This document shows positions 1 through 8,835 of a stretch of DNA of 52,566 nt, one piece after another. A program made the position numbers and the translations under genes. Under the pieces are notes generated by a model, which was not told the DNA's origin, ran no database searches, and saw only the letters and a program-made list of their open reading frames with translations. This DNA comes from Parasulfuritortus cantonensis (GTDB lineage: Bacteria > Pseudomonadota > Gammaproteobacteria > Burkholderiales > Thiobacillaceae), in the NCBI RefSeq assembly GCF_004337445.1, contig NZ_SJZB01000052.1:1-52566 (forward strand), given 5' to 3'. Position 1 is the first letter of the stretch; every line of letters begins with the position of its first letter.

Positions 1-260
1 GCCAGGTTGTGGGCGTAGCGCAGGACGCGCCCGGAGGCGCCGTAGCTCTCCATGACCAGGCTGCGCTGGCGCAGGCCTTCCAGGGCCGCCTGGATGTCCG
101 CCTCGGCCAGGGTCATGACCGGGTCGCGCGAGGTCTTCTGGTTGCAGCCGGCGGCCAGGCCGTTCAGGGTGAGCGGGTAGGCGTCCGGGGTGGTCTTGGC
201 CTTCTCGGCCAGGACGCCCAGGATGCGCGCCTCGAGCGGGCTGAGCAGGGCGAGGCTCAT
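1..260 (-). CDS. YceH family protein (DUF480/UPF0502), 5' part
   Basis: The first 86 codons of a protein that runs off the left edge. The visible N-terminus reads like E. coli YceH: an L-x-x-L-E-A-R-I-L-G start, a TTPDAYPLT stretch and the [17 protein letters not shown] signature, which in this family forms a winged-helix fold. The cellular function of YceH is unknown. The start ATG overlaps the stop of the upstream 62-residue gene by four bases (ATGA), so the two are probably translationally coupled in the operon that begins with the HDOD gene. Family assignment is confident; no role is claimed. Confidence 0.9.
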   Translation of the reverse strand, partial: MSLALLSPLEARILGVLAEKAKTTPDAYPLTLNGLAAGCNQKTSRDPVMTLAEADIQAALEGLRQRSLVMESYGASGRVLRYAHNL

Positions 261-445
261 GGCGCCTCGTCGGTCTTGGCGAGGAAGAACGGGCAGCTCA
301 CTTGGCCGTCCCGGCGCACCAGTTCCTCGCTGAAGTCGGCGTAGGTGCGCTGCAGGCTGTGCCGGGCGGCGTCGTCCTCGAAGCGCCGGCAGTCGGCGGC
401 GAGCGGGCAGTTGGAGGTCATGCAGTAGGTGAAGGCGGCGGTCAT
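257..445 (-). CDS. small four-cysteine hypothetical protein
   Basis: A 62-residue protein lying between cheD and the yceH-like gene, two bases after the cheD stop and overlapping the yceH start by four bases. It has four cysteines (residues 8, 13, 19 and 51); the first three are closely spaced (C-x4-C-x5-C), which would suit metal or cluster binding, but this is inference. A TGGAG ribosome-binding sequence lies about ten bases before the ATG. The tight operon packing is the main evidence that it is real. I do not recognise a family. Confidence 0.7.
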   Translation of the reverse strand: MTAAFTYCMTSNCPLAADCRRFEDDAARHSLQRTYADFSEELVRRDGQVSCPFFLAKTDEAP

Positions 446-447
446 GT

Positions 448-1104
448 TCAGAAAAGCTCCACTTCGCCCGAGACGGGCTGTTTCTTGATGCTGTCGATGT
501 AGCGGCGTTCCTCGTCGAGGATGACGTTGTTGTGCAGCGAGCGCAGGCGCTTGACCTTGGCGACCCCGGTGGCCGGGAAGAACATGACCATGCGCGGGAA
601 GATGTCGCCGACGTCCTCGGCCACCACGGGCAGGCTCTCGATGTCCAGGTAGTCGCGCACGAAGGTGATGTTGGCGAGGCCGACGTCGGTCATGCCGGAG
701 ATGATGCGGCCGCCTCCGAACAGCTTCACCTCCAGGTTCTGGCGCCGGCCGCCATTGCGCATGATCTCGTTGATCAGGTGCTCCATGGCGTAGTTGCCGA
801 ACCGGGTGGCGTCGGACAGGTTGACGGCCTTCATCGAGGCGAGGTCGCTGACCTCGGTGGCGGGCAGCATGAAGTGGTTCATGCCGCCGATGCCGGTGAC
901 CCGGTCGCGGATGCAGGCGGAGATGCAGGAACCCAGGGTGGTGGCGACGCCTTCCTTCTGGCGGGTGACGTAGAACTCGCCCGGCAGGATACGCGCGGCG
1001 TAGGACTGGAACTGGTTGTTCCAGGAGCGCCGGACGTGCTCGAAGCCGGGCAGGGGCGGCGGCATGGGGGGCAGGTCGGTACGGCCGCTGACGAGTGCCA
1101 TCAT
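448..1104 (-). CDS. cheD: chemoreceptor glutamine deamidase CheD
   Basis: A 218-residue CheD. This family deamidates glutamines on methyl-accepting chemotaxis proteins and can bind CheC phosphatases. The catalytic Cys sits in [10 protein letters not shown] (Cys60) and the catalytic His in GGMNHFML (His77), both in the expected order, followed by the KLFGGGRI segment. The start chosen is the first of two adjacent ATGs, overlapping the HDOD stop as ATGA. The N-terminal extension of about 25 residues (proline-rich) is a little long for the family. No other che genes are in the window. Confidence 0.93.
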   Translation of the reverse strand: MMALVSGRTDLPPMPPPLPGFEHVRRSWNNQFQSYAARILPGEFYVTRQKEGVATTLGSCISACIRDRVTGIGGMNHFMLPATEVSDLASMKAVNLSDATRFGNYAMEHLINEIMRNGGRRQNLEVKLFGGGRIISGMTDVGLANITFVRDYLDIESLPVVAEDVGDIFPRMVMFFPATGVAKVKRLRSLHNNVILDEERRYIDSIKKQPVSGEVELF

Positions 1105-1964
1105 TGCCCCAGGAATATCTTCTCGATCTCGCCGAACTCCTCCTGGGCCTTGCGCACCACCGCCTCGACGACCTCGGGGTCGAGGCCGGCGGCGGTCCAG
1201 GCGGCCGGGTCGATGGCCGGGGCATCGGCCGGTTCGATGCTGTCGACCTCGGCCAGCTGGGCCAGGCTGTTGGCGATGTGGATGAGCGCCACCTCGCGGC
1301 CGTGCGCCTCGGCCCGGGCCGGGGCGTGGTGCCAGGCGATGCAGGCCTGCAGCGTGGCGGGCAGGTTCCACTGCCGGGCCAGGGCGGCGCCGACCCGGGC
1401 GTGGTCGAAGCCGAGCAGGCGGTCCTCGGCCTCCGGTACGCCGATCTCCTCCTGGCTGTCGAGCACCATGAGCAGGGCGTCGCGCGCCTGTTCGGGCAGG
1501 CGGTTGAAGATGATCAGCTCGCCGATGTCGTGCAGCAGGCCGGCCGTGAACAGGGCGTCCGGATCGCAGCGCCGGGCCAGCTTGCACAGCTCCCGGGCCG
1601 CCAGGGCGCAGAGCAGGCTGTGCTTCCAGAAGTTGCGCATCGAGACCAGGTCGTTGGGCAGGCCGGCGAAGCTGTTCGCCACCGAGAGCGAGAGGGCCAG
1701 GTTGCGCACTTGCGCGGTGCCGATGATGGTGACCGCCTTGGCCACCGTATCCACCGAGGCGGGAAAGTTGTAGAGGGCGCTGTTGGCCAGCTTGAGCAGC
1801 TTGGCCGTGAAGGCGGCGTCCTGGCCGACCGCGCGGGCGATGTCGGCGTTGGAGCTGTTCGGGTCCTCGACCAGGCGGTTGACGCGCAGGTAGACGTCGG
1901 GCAGGGTGACCAGGCCACTGATGTCGCGGATCAGGTCGTCGGGCGTGGCGGCGGCTGAGTTCAT
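1101..1964 (-). CDS. HDOD domain protein
   Basis: A 287-residue protein with a single HDOD domain covering roughly residues 12-210. HDOD proteins are relatives of HD phosphohydrolases found in signalling and chemotaxis loci; many are thought to be non-catalytic. The core helix motif AGLLHDIGEL is at residues 141-150, and NSALYNFPA near residue 61 is typical. The stop overlaps cheD by four bases, so the pair is coupled and a shared signalling role is likely. It is the first clear gene of a minus-strand operon: HDOD, cheD, a four-Cys protein, yceH-like. Confidence 0.88.
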   Translation of the reverse strand: MNSAAATPDDLIRDISGLVTLPDVYLRVNRLVEDPNSSNADIARAVGQDAAFTAKLLKLANSALYNFPASVDTVAKAVTIIGTAQVRNLALSLSVANSFAGLPNDLVSMRNFWKHSLLCALAARELCKLARRCDPDALFTAGLLHDIGELIIFNRLPEQARDALLMVLDSQEEIGVPEAEDRLLGFDHARVGAALARQWNLPATLQACIAWHHAPARAEAHGREVALIHIANSLAQLAEVDSIEPADAPAIDPAAWTAAGLDPEVVEAVVRKAQEEFGEIEKIFLGQ

Positions 1965-2000
1965 TTACTCATTCTAGGCAAGAAGGTACCGCCCAGTAGC

Positions 2001-2219
2001 CTACTTGGTGGCCTCCGCGGCCTGGTCGAGCCGCTGCCGTTCCTGCTCGCTGGCGGCGTTCAGCTTGTCGGTCAGGTCCTGCTCCAGGCGTTTGCCTTGT
2101 TCCACCTCTTCCTGGCCGGCCTTGGCGGCGACGGCGGCGGTGCCGGCCGTTTCGACCCCGCAGCCGGCCAGGCCGGCGCACAGGGCGGGAATGAGGATGC
2201 GTCTGGCGATGTCGTTCAT
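2001..2219 (-). CDS. small lipoprotein
   Basis: A 72-residue predicted lipoprotein. The first 20 residues form a short charged start plus hydrophobic stretch ending in the lipobox LAGC, so the mature protein would begin at Cys20 and be lipidated. The mature part is Ala/Glu/Gln-rich and looks helical or coiled, ending in AAEATK. It lies about 35 bases upstream of the HDOD gene on the same strand. Function unknown. Confidence 0.75.
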   Translation of the reverse strand: MNDIARRILIPALCAGLAGCGVETAGTAAVAAKAGQEEVEQGKRLEQDLTDKLNAASEQERQRLDQAAEATK

Positions 2220-2512
2220 GGCGGGCTCCGGGCGGCGGCCCCGGTCGCCGGGGCCATGGCCCGAGTATAGCCCGCCGCCGCGTTCAGGCCGCGATCGGCC
2301 AGGGCCGCTCGGGCGGCGCCAGCGGCCGGCCCCGGCCGGGGTCGAGCGGGGGCAGGGCCTGGGCAGCGCGCGCCCGGCTGCATTTCTCGTCCGGCTGGCC
2401 CTCGGCGTCCCAGGGCTCCGCTTGGAGGTCGATCGGGACGGCCGCAGACGTCCGCGCTGCCGGACGCGGCGCGGATTCTGGTGAGGCGCCGGGAAAAGAG
2501 AAGAGGGCCGGC
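2220..2512. other. intergenic stretch, possible degenerate coding remnant
   Basis: About 290 GC-rich bases between the small lipoprotein and the methyltransferase. On the minus strand one frame stays open from inside the methyltransferase end to a TGA near 2285 and would read as a Pro/Ala-rich tail ending in RPWPIAA, but no ATG, GTG or TTG start was found. I treat it as non-coding or as a remnant. No terminator or RNA was recognised. Confidence 0.35.
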
Positions 2513-3118
2513 TCAGGCCCTGGCGGTGACCCAGAGAAAGGTCTCGCCGCCGATCTCCCGGTAGGCCAGATCGGCCACCGCCAGGCCGGCGTCGGCCAGG
2601 GCGGCGGTCAGTTCCTCGGGCCCCAGATGGCTGTAGAAGAGGGTCTCGCCGAGGAACTCCTTGCCGCCCTCGAAGCGCTCGGCGCCGGTGTAGTGGCGGG
2701 TCGCGTAGGTGAACAGGAAGTGGCCGCCGGGCCTGAGCCAGCCGCGGATGCGCCGGAACAGGGCCGCGTGCCTGGCACGCGGCACGTGGAACAGGCTGTA
2801 CACGGCGACGACGGCGTCGAAACTGGCGGGTGCGAAGTCGACCGTGCTCATGTCGGCCCGGATGCGCGTCATGGCGGGGACGTAGCGGGCCGCGAGGTCG
2901 AGCATGCGGGGCGAGAAGTCCACCCCGGTGACCTGCCAGCCGCGCGCGGCGAAATGCGCGGCGAAGGGTTCGCCCGCCCCGCAGCCGAGGTCGAGCAAGC
3001 CGCCGCCGGCGGGCAGGCGGGCCTCGAAATCGGCCAGCACCGGGGCCATGTCGAAACGGCCGCGGTTGGCCTCGTAGGTGTCGGCGAAGCGGTCGTAGAC
3101 GGCGGCCAGGTCGATCAT
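2513..3118 (-). CDS. class I SAM-dependent methyltransferase
   Basis: A 201-residue class I methyltransferase of the UbiE/Methyltransf_25 type. SAM-binding motif I is LLDLGCGAGE at residues 41-50, followed by an acidic strand end (VTGVDFS) and a motif IV-like DAVVAVYSLFHV. The N-terminal YDRFADTYEANR is typical of small-molecule methyltransferases. The substrate cannot be read from sequence. The start overlaps the stop of the PsiE-like gene by four bases (ATGA), so the two are co-translated. Confidence 0.88.
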   Translation of the reverse strand: MIDLAAVYDRFADTYEANRGRFDMAPVLADFEARLPAGGGLLDLGCGAGEPFAAHFAARGWQVTGVDFSPRMLDLAARYVPAMTRIRADMSTVDFAPASFDAVVAVYSLFHVPRARHAALFRRIRGWLRPGGHFLFTYATRHYTGAERFEGGKEFLGETLFYSHLGPEELTAALADAGLAVADLAYREIGGETFLWVTARA

Positions 3119-3597
3119 CCCAGTTCCGCCTCGTGGCCGTGTCCCGGCGCCGTGCTGAAGGCGGCGTCGCCGACCAGCCGGTGCACGATGCCGGCGGCCA
3201 GGAGGGCGAGCAGGAGCAGGCCGTAGTGCCAGAGCGCGGCGGTGTCGGCCACGCCCGGCTCGGCGCCGGTGACGACCTGGAGCGGCTCGACGATGAGTTG
3301 CCGGAGCAGGGTGATCATGGCCACCTCGATGAACACCTGGACGCGCACCGAACCGCTTTGCAGGTAGCGTATCTCGGCCGCGACCAGGCTGGACAGGGTC
3401 CAGACCAGGAACAGGGTGCCGAGGGAGCTCAGGAAGCCGCCGGCCAGGTGGCCCGCCTCGACCGTATGGGCGATGTTGGCCAGGAATTCCCAGACCACCA
3501 TGACGCAGCCGACCACGAGGGCGGTGGCCAGGAGCAGGTGGAGCAGGCGGTCGAAGCGCTTCAGGGTGCTGATCAGCAGGGTCTCGTAGCGGGTCAT
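3115..3597 (-). CDS. PsiE-family membrane protein
   Basis: A 160-residue integral membrane protein with four predicted membrane segments (about residues 20-40, 55-72, 84-105 and 122-142). Order and composition, with conserved features such as the RYLQSGSV and VFIEVAMITLLRQLI segments, match the phosphate-starvation-inducible PsiE family. Its biochemical role is not known. The C-terminus is short and His-rich (GHGHEAELG). It is the first gene of a two-gene unit with the methyltransferase. No Pho box was recognised in the roughly 115 bases separating it from gabD. Confidence 0.75.
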   Translation of the reverse strand: MTRYETLLISTLKRFDRLLHLLLATALVVGCVMVVWEFLANIAHTVEAGHLAGGFLSSLGTLFLVWTLSSLVAAEIRYLQSGSVRVQVFIEVAMITLLRQLIVEPLQVVTGAEPGVADTAALWHYGLLLLALLAAGIVHRLVGDAAFSTAPGHGHEAELG

Positions 3598-3713
3598 GGC
3601 GCGGCCTCGTCGGGGCGCCTAGTGTACTCCGTCCGGGTGCGCGCCGGCGGCCATGGGCGGGGTGGCGGGCGGCGTGCTATGTTGGCCGCTGTCGGCGAAC
3701 CACGGAGGACACC

Positions 3714-5159
3714 ATGCACGGTCTGCAGCACCCCGAACTGTTCCGCACCCAGGCCTACGTCGGCGGTGTCTGGCTCGACGCCGACGACGGCGCCGGCCTG
3801 GCAGTCGCCGACCCGGCCACCGGGACCGTGCTGGGCCGGGTCCCCGCCATGGGCCGGGCCGAGACGGCCCGCGCGGTGGCCGCCGCCGAGGCGGCCTGGC
3901 CGGCCTGGCGCGGCCTCCTGGCCAGTGAACGGGCCGCGCTGCTGCGGCGCTGGCACGACCTGATGCTGGCGCACGCCGGCGACCTCGCCCGCCTGATCAC
4001 CCTGGAGCAGGGCAAGCCGCTCGCCGAGGCGCACGGCGAGATCGTCTACGCGGCCGGCTTCCTGGACTGGTTCGCGGACGAGGCCAAGCGGGTCTACGGC
4101 CGCGTCGTGCCGTCGCCCTGGCCGGGCCGGCGCGTCCTCACGCTGAGGCAGCCGATCGGCGTCGCCGCCCTCATCACGCCCTGGAACTTCCCGGCCGCCA
4201 TGCTCACCCGCAAGGCCGGCGCCGCCCTGGCGGCCGGCTGCACGGTGGTCGCCAAGCCGGCCTCGAAGACGCCGTTCACCGCTCTGGCCCTGGCGGCCCT
4301 CGCCGAGCAGGCTGGTTTCCCGGCCGGCGTCATCAACGTGGTCACCGGCCCGGCCGAGGCCATCGGCGCCGAACTGACCGGCAACCCGGGCGTGCGCAAG
4401 CTGTCCTTCACCGGCTCCACGGCGACCGGCAAGCGCCTGATGGCGGCCTGTGCCGGCACGCTCAAGAACGTGTCCATGGAACTGGGCGGCAACGCCCCCT
4501 TCATCGTCTTCGACGATGCCGACCTCGACGCCGCGGTGGCCGGGGCGCTGGCCTCGAAATACCGCAACGCCGGCCAGACCTGCGTGTGCGCCAACCGTTT
4601 GATGGCCCAGGACGCCGTCTACGATGCCTTCGTCGCCAGGCTGGCCGAGGCGGTGTCGGCCATGAAGGTGGGCAACGGCCTCGAGGCCGGGGTCGTCCAG
4701 GGGCCATTGGTCAGCGCCGAGGCGGTCGCCAAGGTCGAGGCCCGCGTCGCCGACGCCGTGGCCGCCGGCGCCCGCGTGGTGTGCGGCGGCCGCCGCCTGG
4801 GTGGGCAGTTCTATGCCCCGACCGTGCTCGCCGATGTCGAGCCGGGCATGCGCGTGTGCAGCGAGGAGACCTTCGGTCCGGTCGCGCCGGTGCTGCGCTT
4901 CGCCGACGAGGCCGAGGCGATCCGCCTCGCCAACGCCACCGAGTACGGCCTAGCCGCCTATTTCTACGCCCGTGACGCGGCCCGCCAATGGCGCGTCGCC
5001 GAGGCCCTCGAATACGGCATGGTCGGCGTCAACGCCGGCGTGGTGTCCACCGAGGTGGCGCCGTTCGGCGGCGTCAAGGAATCCGGCCTGGGCCGCGAAG
5101 GCGGCGCCGAGGGCATCGAGGCCTACCTGGAGACGAAGTACGTCTGCCTGGCGGAATGA
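3714..5159 (+). CDS. gabD: succinate-semialdehyde dehydrogenase (NADP+)
   Basis: A 481-residue aldehyde dehydrogenase that would oxidise succinic semialdehyde to succinate, the last step of the GABA shunt. The general-base Glu is in MELGGN (Glu256) and the catalytic Cys in NAGQTCVC (Cys290), close to the positions in E. coli GabD. The C-terminal KESGLGREGG followed by EAYLETKYVCL is the GabD signature. Length is normal. It is a single gene with divergent psiE on one side and a convergent PEP-CTERM gene on the other. A related semialdehyde substrate is possible. Confidence 0.9.
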   Translation: MHGLQHPELFRTQAYVGGVWLDADDGAGLAVADPATGTVLGRVPAMGRAETARAVAAAEAAWPAWRGLLASERAALLRRWHDLMLAHAGDLARLITLEQGKPLAEAHGEIVYAAGFLDWFADEAKRVYGRVVPSPWPGRRVLTLRQPIGVAALITPWNFPAAMLTRKAGAALAAGCTVVAKPASKTPFTALALAALAEQAGFPAGVINVVTGPAEAIGAELTGNPGVRKLSFTGSTATGKRLMAACAGTLKNVSMELGGNAPFIVFDDADLDAAVAGALASKYRNAGQTCVCANRLMAQDAVYDAFVARLAEAVSAMKVGNGLEAGVVQGPLVSAEAVAKVEARVADAVAAGARVVCGGRRLGGQFYAPTVLADVEPGMRVCSEETFGPVAPVLRFADEAEAIRLANATEYGLAAYFYARDAARQWRVAEALEYGMVGVNAGVVSTEVAPFGGVKESGLGREGGAEGIEAYLETKYVCLAE

Positions 5160-5182
5160 CGCCGCGGCCGGCCGCCGGGGCG

Positions 5183-5207
5183 AAAAAAAGCCCCGCCGAG
5201 GCGGGGC
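5183..5207 (-). terminator. rho-independent terminator
   Basis: Inverted repeat GCCCCGCC / GGCGGGGC with a two-base centre (5190-5207), followed on the minus strand by seven T residues (A tract 5183-5189). It lies just downstream of the PEP-CTERM gene and between convergent genes, so the stem could also slow gabD transcripts, though that side has no U tract. Confidence 0.85.
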
Positions 5208-5240
5208 CGAAGAGGTGGCAATCAGTCCTGGCCCAGAGGG

Positions 5241-5867
5241 TCAGGCGGTCTTGCGCCGGCGCCCGGCGACACCGACCAGGGCGAGGCCGGCGGTCAGCAT
5301 GGCATAGGTCTCCGGCTCCGGGACCGGCAGAGCGGAACCGTAGAACTGGACTTCGCCGAGGGCGTACATGCCGTCGCCGCTACGGGCGAAGACGCGCGCA
5401 TAGGCGGCATCGGTGGGTGCGAAGTCCATGGACCAGGCATAGCTGGCGTCGCCCGCAATGGAGGATTTCTCCAGCAGGCCGCCGCTCCCGGCCAGGCCGC
5501 CGTCGTCGAGGCCGTTGAAGACGGTCGCCAGCGTGTACCACTCGGTGCCGTCGGCGGAGACCTGGATGATGTAGATGTCGTTGTTGTCGTGGCTCAGGGT
5601 GACGTCGGCCACGCTGTAGAGACCGCCGAAGTCGTAGGTGACGACGGCACCGTCACGGCCTTCCTGTGAGGACCAGGATACGTTGGCGTCGTCGTTCCAG
5701 GCGGTCGTCAGCGAGTAGTCGCCGTCAGTGAGCAGCGTCGCGGGGTCGCCGGAAACGGTCCCGGAAGCCGTGACCGAAGCGGGAACGATGGCCGTGGCCG
5801 CATGGGCAGAGGCCAGGCCGAGCAGCGCCAGAGGCGCGGCGGCCAACAGTTGCTTGAATTTGAACAT
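5241..5867 (-). CDS. PEP-CTERM sorted exported protein, discoidin-like domain
   Basis: A 208-residue exported protein. Residues 1-23 form a signal peptide ending in SAHA. The body (about 30-175) is a beta-rich module resembling F5/8 type C (discoidin) domains, with LTDGDY, VTYDFGG and IIQVSADGTEWYTLA. The C-terminus is a canonical PEP-CTERM sorting signal: VPEPETYAML, a hydrophobic helix, then GRRRK. Such proteins are processed by exosortase and are tied to exopolysaccharide and biofilm. No exosortase gene is in this window, so one is predicted elsewhere. Confidence 0.9.
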   Translation of the reverse strand: MFKFKQLLAAAPLALLGLASAHAATAIVPASVTASGTVSGDPATLLTDGDYSLTTAWNDDANVSWSSQEGRDGAVVTYDFGGLYSVADVTLSHDNNDIYIIQVSADGTEWYTLATVFNGLDDGGLAGSGGLLEKSSIAGDASYAWSMDFAPTDAAYARVFARSGDGMYALGEVQFYGSALPVPEPETYAMLTAGLALVGVAGRRRKTA

Positions 5868-6021
5868 GCGATACCCCCTGGAAATGGTATTTGGTTATGG
5901 ATCCCCGGACCGTCCGCCGCGCGCCGCCATGGGCACGACCGACCGGCTGAGCAGAGGTTAGGGAGATTGCCCCGGTAGCGAAATGGCCCGAACGGGTGGA
6001 CGTCGCCCGGGTGGCGGCGAG

Positions 6022-7668
6022 TCAGCGGCCGGGCACGCCGTCCAGCGCCCGGCTCACGGCGTCGTCGACGCTCCAGTTGGTCAGCGCGGCGGGTGGCAGC
6101 AGGGGGATGGCCGCCCGGGCCAGCACCTCGCGGACCGGGTCGTGCAGGCGCGCGAAGAGCAGGGCGATGCCGTGCCGGTGCGCGAAGGCGACCAGTTCCG
6201 CAAGGCTCTCGACGCAGGTGCCGTCGAGGTCCGGCGATTCCTCCAGGCTCAGGATGAGGGTGCCCGCAGCGCCGTGTCCGGCCGCGATCTGGTGCCGGAC
6301 CAGGGCCAGCATGCGGTCGACGTTGGCGAAGAACAGCGGCGCCTCCGGGCGCATGATGAGCAGGCCGGGGACCGGCCGCGCCTCGGGATGGGCGGCGACG
6401 TTGACGAAATCGTGGCCCTGGCCCAGGCGGCCGAGCACGGAGACCTTGGGTTCGGACAACCCACGCAGGGTCATCAGCAGGCTGACGCCCACCGCCACCA
6501 GGAGGCCGTCCATGACGCCGAGCACGAGCACGGCGGCGACCGCCGACAGGGCGACGACGCGGTCGCGCCGCCAGCGGAAGTAGACCCGGATGGCGGGCAG
6601 GTCGAGGCTGTGGCTGACCGCGTGGATGACGATGGCGGCGAGCACCGGCTGCGGCGTGAGCTCGACGTAGGGCAGCAGGGTGAGGATCAGGGCCAGGACC
6701 ACCAGGGCGGCGACCCAGGCGGCCCGCTTGCTGCGCGCCCCGGCCGCCTCGTTGGCCGAGGTCGCGGAATAGCCGGCCCCGACCGGCATGCCGCCGAACA
6801 GGCCGGAGGCCAGGTTGGCCAGCCCGAGGCCGAGCAGCTCGCGGTCGGCCGCCATGGCGTCGCCGTGCTTCAGGGCGAAGGTCCGCACGCTGCCGTAGGA
6901 CTCGGCGTAGAGGACGAACAGGAGGGCGAAGGCGAGTTCGCCCAGGCGCAGCCACTCGGCCCGGGTCAGGTCGGGCACGCTGGGTACCGGGAGGCTCAGG
7001 TCGATGCTGCCCACCAGGGCGACGCCGTGCCGGTCCAGGCCCCAGGCAAGTTGGGCGGCGACCCCGAGGACGATGGTCAGCAGGGTGGACGGGACGCGCC
7101 GGTAGGGCTTGAGCAGGAAAAGCAGGACCAGGGCGGTGGTCCCCACCGCCAGGCCGGCCGGGTTCCAGTGCGGCAACTGGTCCAGGAGGTCCACGGCCAG
7201 GCGCAGGATGTCGGTATGCGCCACCGGCACGCCGAGCACCTTGGGCAACTGGCCGACGATGATGACCACGGCGAGGCCGAAGGCGAAGCCGCGCAGGACC
7301 GGCTTGGCGATGAAGTCCGACATGGCGCCCATGCGGGCGAAGCCGGCGGCCAGGAAGAACAGGCCGGTGAGCAGGATCAGGCCGGCGGCCAGGGCCAGGC
7401 GCAGGCCGGGGTCGCCGCCCGCCAGGGAGGCGGTCGCGGCGGCCAGGACGGCGGCCGAGGAGGAGGTGGCCGAGACGATGGCGAAGCGGCTGCGGCCGAC
7501 CAGGCCGTAGCAGGTCAGCCCGGCCAGGAGGGCGATCACGCCGTACTCGGGCGGCAGCCCGGCGATGCCCGAATAGGCGACGGCCTCGGGCACCAGGAGG
7601 CCGGCGACGGACAGCCCGGCGACCAGGTCCGGCAGTAACGGGCCGGAACGCGTTGCCGGGTCAGCCAT
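6022..7668 (-). CDS. SulP-family inorganic anion transporter
   Basis: A 548-residue SulP/SLC26-type transporter for sulfate, bicarbonate or a related anion. The first 20-80 residues hold the family signature (LVAGLSVAGLLVPEAVAYS, then GLPPEYGV). About a dozen membrane segments follow to residue 410. A cytoplasmic STAS domain covers about 435-545 (LFFANVDRML, LILSLEESPDLDGT). The substrate cannot be told from sequence. It stands alone; the archease gene ends about 50 bases upstream. Confidence 0.92.
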   Translation of the reverse strand: MADPATRSGPLLPDLVAGLSVAGLLVPEAVAYSGIAGLPPEYGVIALLAGLTCYGLVGRSRFAIVSATSSSAAVLAAATASLAGGDPGLRLALAAGLILLTGLFFLAAGFARMGAMSDFIAKPVLRGFAFGLAVVIIVGQLPKVLGVPVAHTDILRLAVDLLDQLPHWNPAGLAVGTTALVLLFLLKPYRRVPSTLLTIVLGVAAQLAWGLDRHGVALVGSIDLSLPVPSVPDLTRAEWLRLGELAFALLFVLYAESYGSVRTFALKHGDAMAADRELLGLGLANLASGLFGGMPVGAGYSATSANEAAGARSKRAAWVAALVVLALILTLLPYVELTPQPVLAAIVIHAVSHSLDLPAIRVYFRWRRDRVVALSAVAAVLVLGVMDGLLVAVGVSLLMTLRGLSEPKVSVLGRLGQGHDFVNVAAHPEARPVPGLLIMRPEAPLFFANVDRMLALVRHQIAAGHGAAGTLILSLEESPDLDGTCVESLAELVAFAHRHGIALLFARLHDPVREVLARAAIPLLPPAALTNWSVDDAVSRALDGVPGR

Positions 7669-7716
7669 GGTCCAGAACAGGGCAGCGCGGCCGGGCTGCG
7701 CCGGTGCGCTGCCGGC

Positions 7717-8130
7717 TCAGATGTTGACCACGCAGCGGGCGTGCCACTTCTTGCCCTGTTGCTCGACCTTGAGTTCGGCGCGCGTGGCTTCCTTGACCTC
7801 CGCGCCGCCTTCGGCGCCCTTCTTCCAGGGCATGCCCCAGCCCTCGCCGACGTAGTGGTCGCCCTCGCGCCTGAGTTGGAAGCTGCCCAGCACCAGGTTG
7901 GCGAGGTGGGCCTGGCCGAGCAGGCGGTTGAGCCATTCGACCAGGGCCAGCTCGCGGTCCGGCTCGTCGAACTCGACGTGCACCCGGCGCAGGGGCAGGA
8001 CCAGGGACGGGTGGGTCATGATCGCGAACATGGCGCTGGCGGCGTACTCGAAGGCCGCCTCCTGGGTCTTGCCGACCGCCTCGATGCCGACGTCGGCGCC
8101 GTGGTCGAAGTAGTGGTAATGGCCGAACAT
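7717..8130 (-). CDS. archease family protein
   Basis: A 137-residue archease, which promotes guanylylation and turnover of the RNA ligase RtcB. The start YHYFDHGADVGIEA, the EAFEYAASAMFAIM helix and the C-terminal CVVNI match the family, including the conserved metal-binding aspartate near the N-terminus. RtcB is not in this window, so the pairing is inferred. It lies 16 bases after the DsrE-like gene and is probably co-transcribed with it. Confidence 0.85.
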   Translation of the reverse strand: MFGHYHYFDHGADVGIEAVGKTQEAAFEYAASAMFAIMTHPSLVLPLRRVHVEFDEPDRELALVEWLNRLLGQAHLANLVLGSFQLRREGDHYVGEGWGMPWKKGAEGGAEVKEATRAELKVEQQGKKWHARCVVNI

Positions 8131-8146
8131 GGTGTGCGGGTCCGGG

Positions 8147-8662
8147 CTAGAAGCCGCCGATGTAGGCGTAGCCGTCGTTCTGCAGCTTGACCAGGCGGGT
8201 GTAGCCGTCGTGCACGATGGTCACGCCGGGCAGCACGTCGGCCGGCTTCCAGCCCTTCGCCTTCATGGCGCTGTGGCAGATCTCGACGCCGACGCCGAGG
8301 TCGAGCAGGTCCTGGACGATCTTGGCGTTCGGGTTGACGGCGAAGGGGTCGCCGGTGGCGGTCTGGTAGGTGTCGTCGTCGAGCAGCATGACCGCGGCGT
8401 CGCCATGCAGGACCAGGCGGGCGTCGATCTGGCCGGGCGCCACGCCCTGCTTGCGGAAGGCCTCGTAGAGGCCGCGCGCATAGTACAGGCCCTTGGAAAT
8501 GCCGGCCGCCATGTCGTCGCTGTGGATGTCGTAGACGACGCGGTAGTGGCCGCCCGCCTCGACCTTGACCATGGGCCGCGCCGGGCCGGGGTCGGCGGCG
8601 ACGGCGCCGGCCGTCGCCAGGGCGAAAAAGGCGGCGAACAGCGCCTGCAGAAGAGTACGCAT
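8147..8662 (-). CDS. exported DsrE-like protein
   Basis: A 171-residue protein with a signal peptide (about residues 1-23, ending GAVAA) and a DsrE/DsrF-like fold: YRVVYDIHSDD at the start, then LVLHGDAAVMLLDDD, GVGVEICHSAMKAKGW and PGVTIVHDGYTRLVKLQNDGYAYI. The GVxxxxC motif places a conserved Cys (in VEICHSA). This periplasmic DsrE-like group (COG1416) is common in sulfur-oxidising bacteria, but its function is not established. The start gives a clear signal peptide; longer upstream reading is not supported. Confidence 0.85.
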   Translation of the reverse strand: MRTLLQALFAAFFALATAGAVAADPGPARPMVKVEAGGHYRVVYDIHSDDMAAGISKGLYYARGLYEAFRKQGVAPGQIDARLVLHGDAAVMLLDDDTYQTATGDPFAVNPNAKIVQDLLDLGVGVEICHSAMKAKGWKPADVLPGVTIVHDGYTRLVKLQNDGYAYIGGF

Positions 8663-8835
8663 CGATGACTCCTTCTCTCGGTTTGTCCTGCCGGACGGTG
8701 CGTCCGGCGGCCGCGTGGCGATGACGCGGCATCCTGGCGGTTGGAGGGCGTCCACCGCCATCGGTTCGCGCGCGAACGCGCGCCGGCCGTCAGGGTACAC
8801 CGAGTTGCGCTGCGCCGCTCGCGCGCCTTGGCCGT

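Noticed and set aside
532..1958. Long plus-strand frames opposite cheD and the HDOD gene
   Set aside because: Shadows caused by GC-rich codon use; no domains, and the minus-strand genes have clear family motifs.
5983..7638. 551-codon plus-strand frame opposite the SulP gene
   Set aside because: Low-complexity Gly/Gln/Asp-rich translation, a mirror of the transporter.
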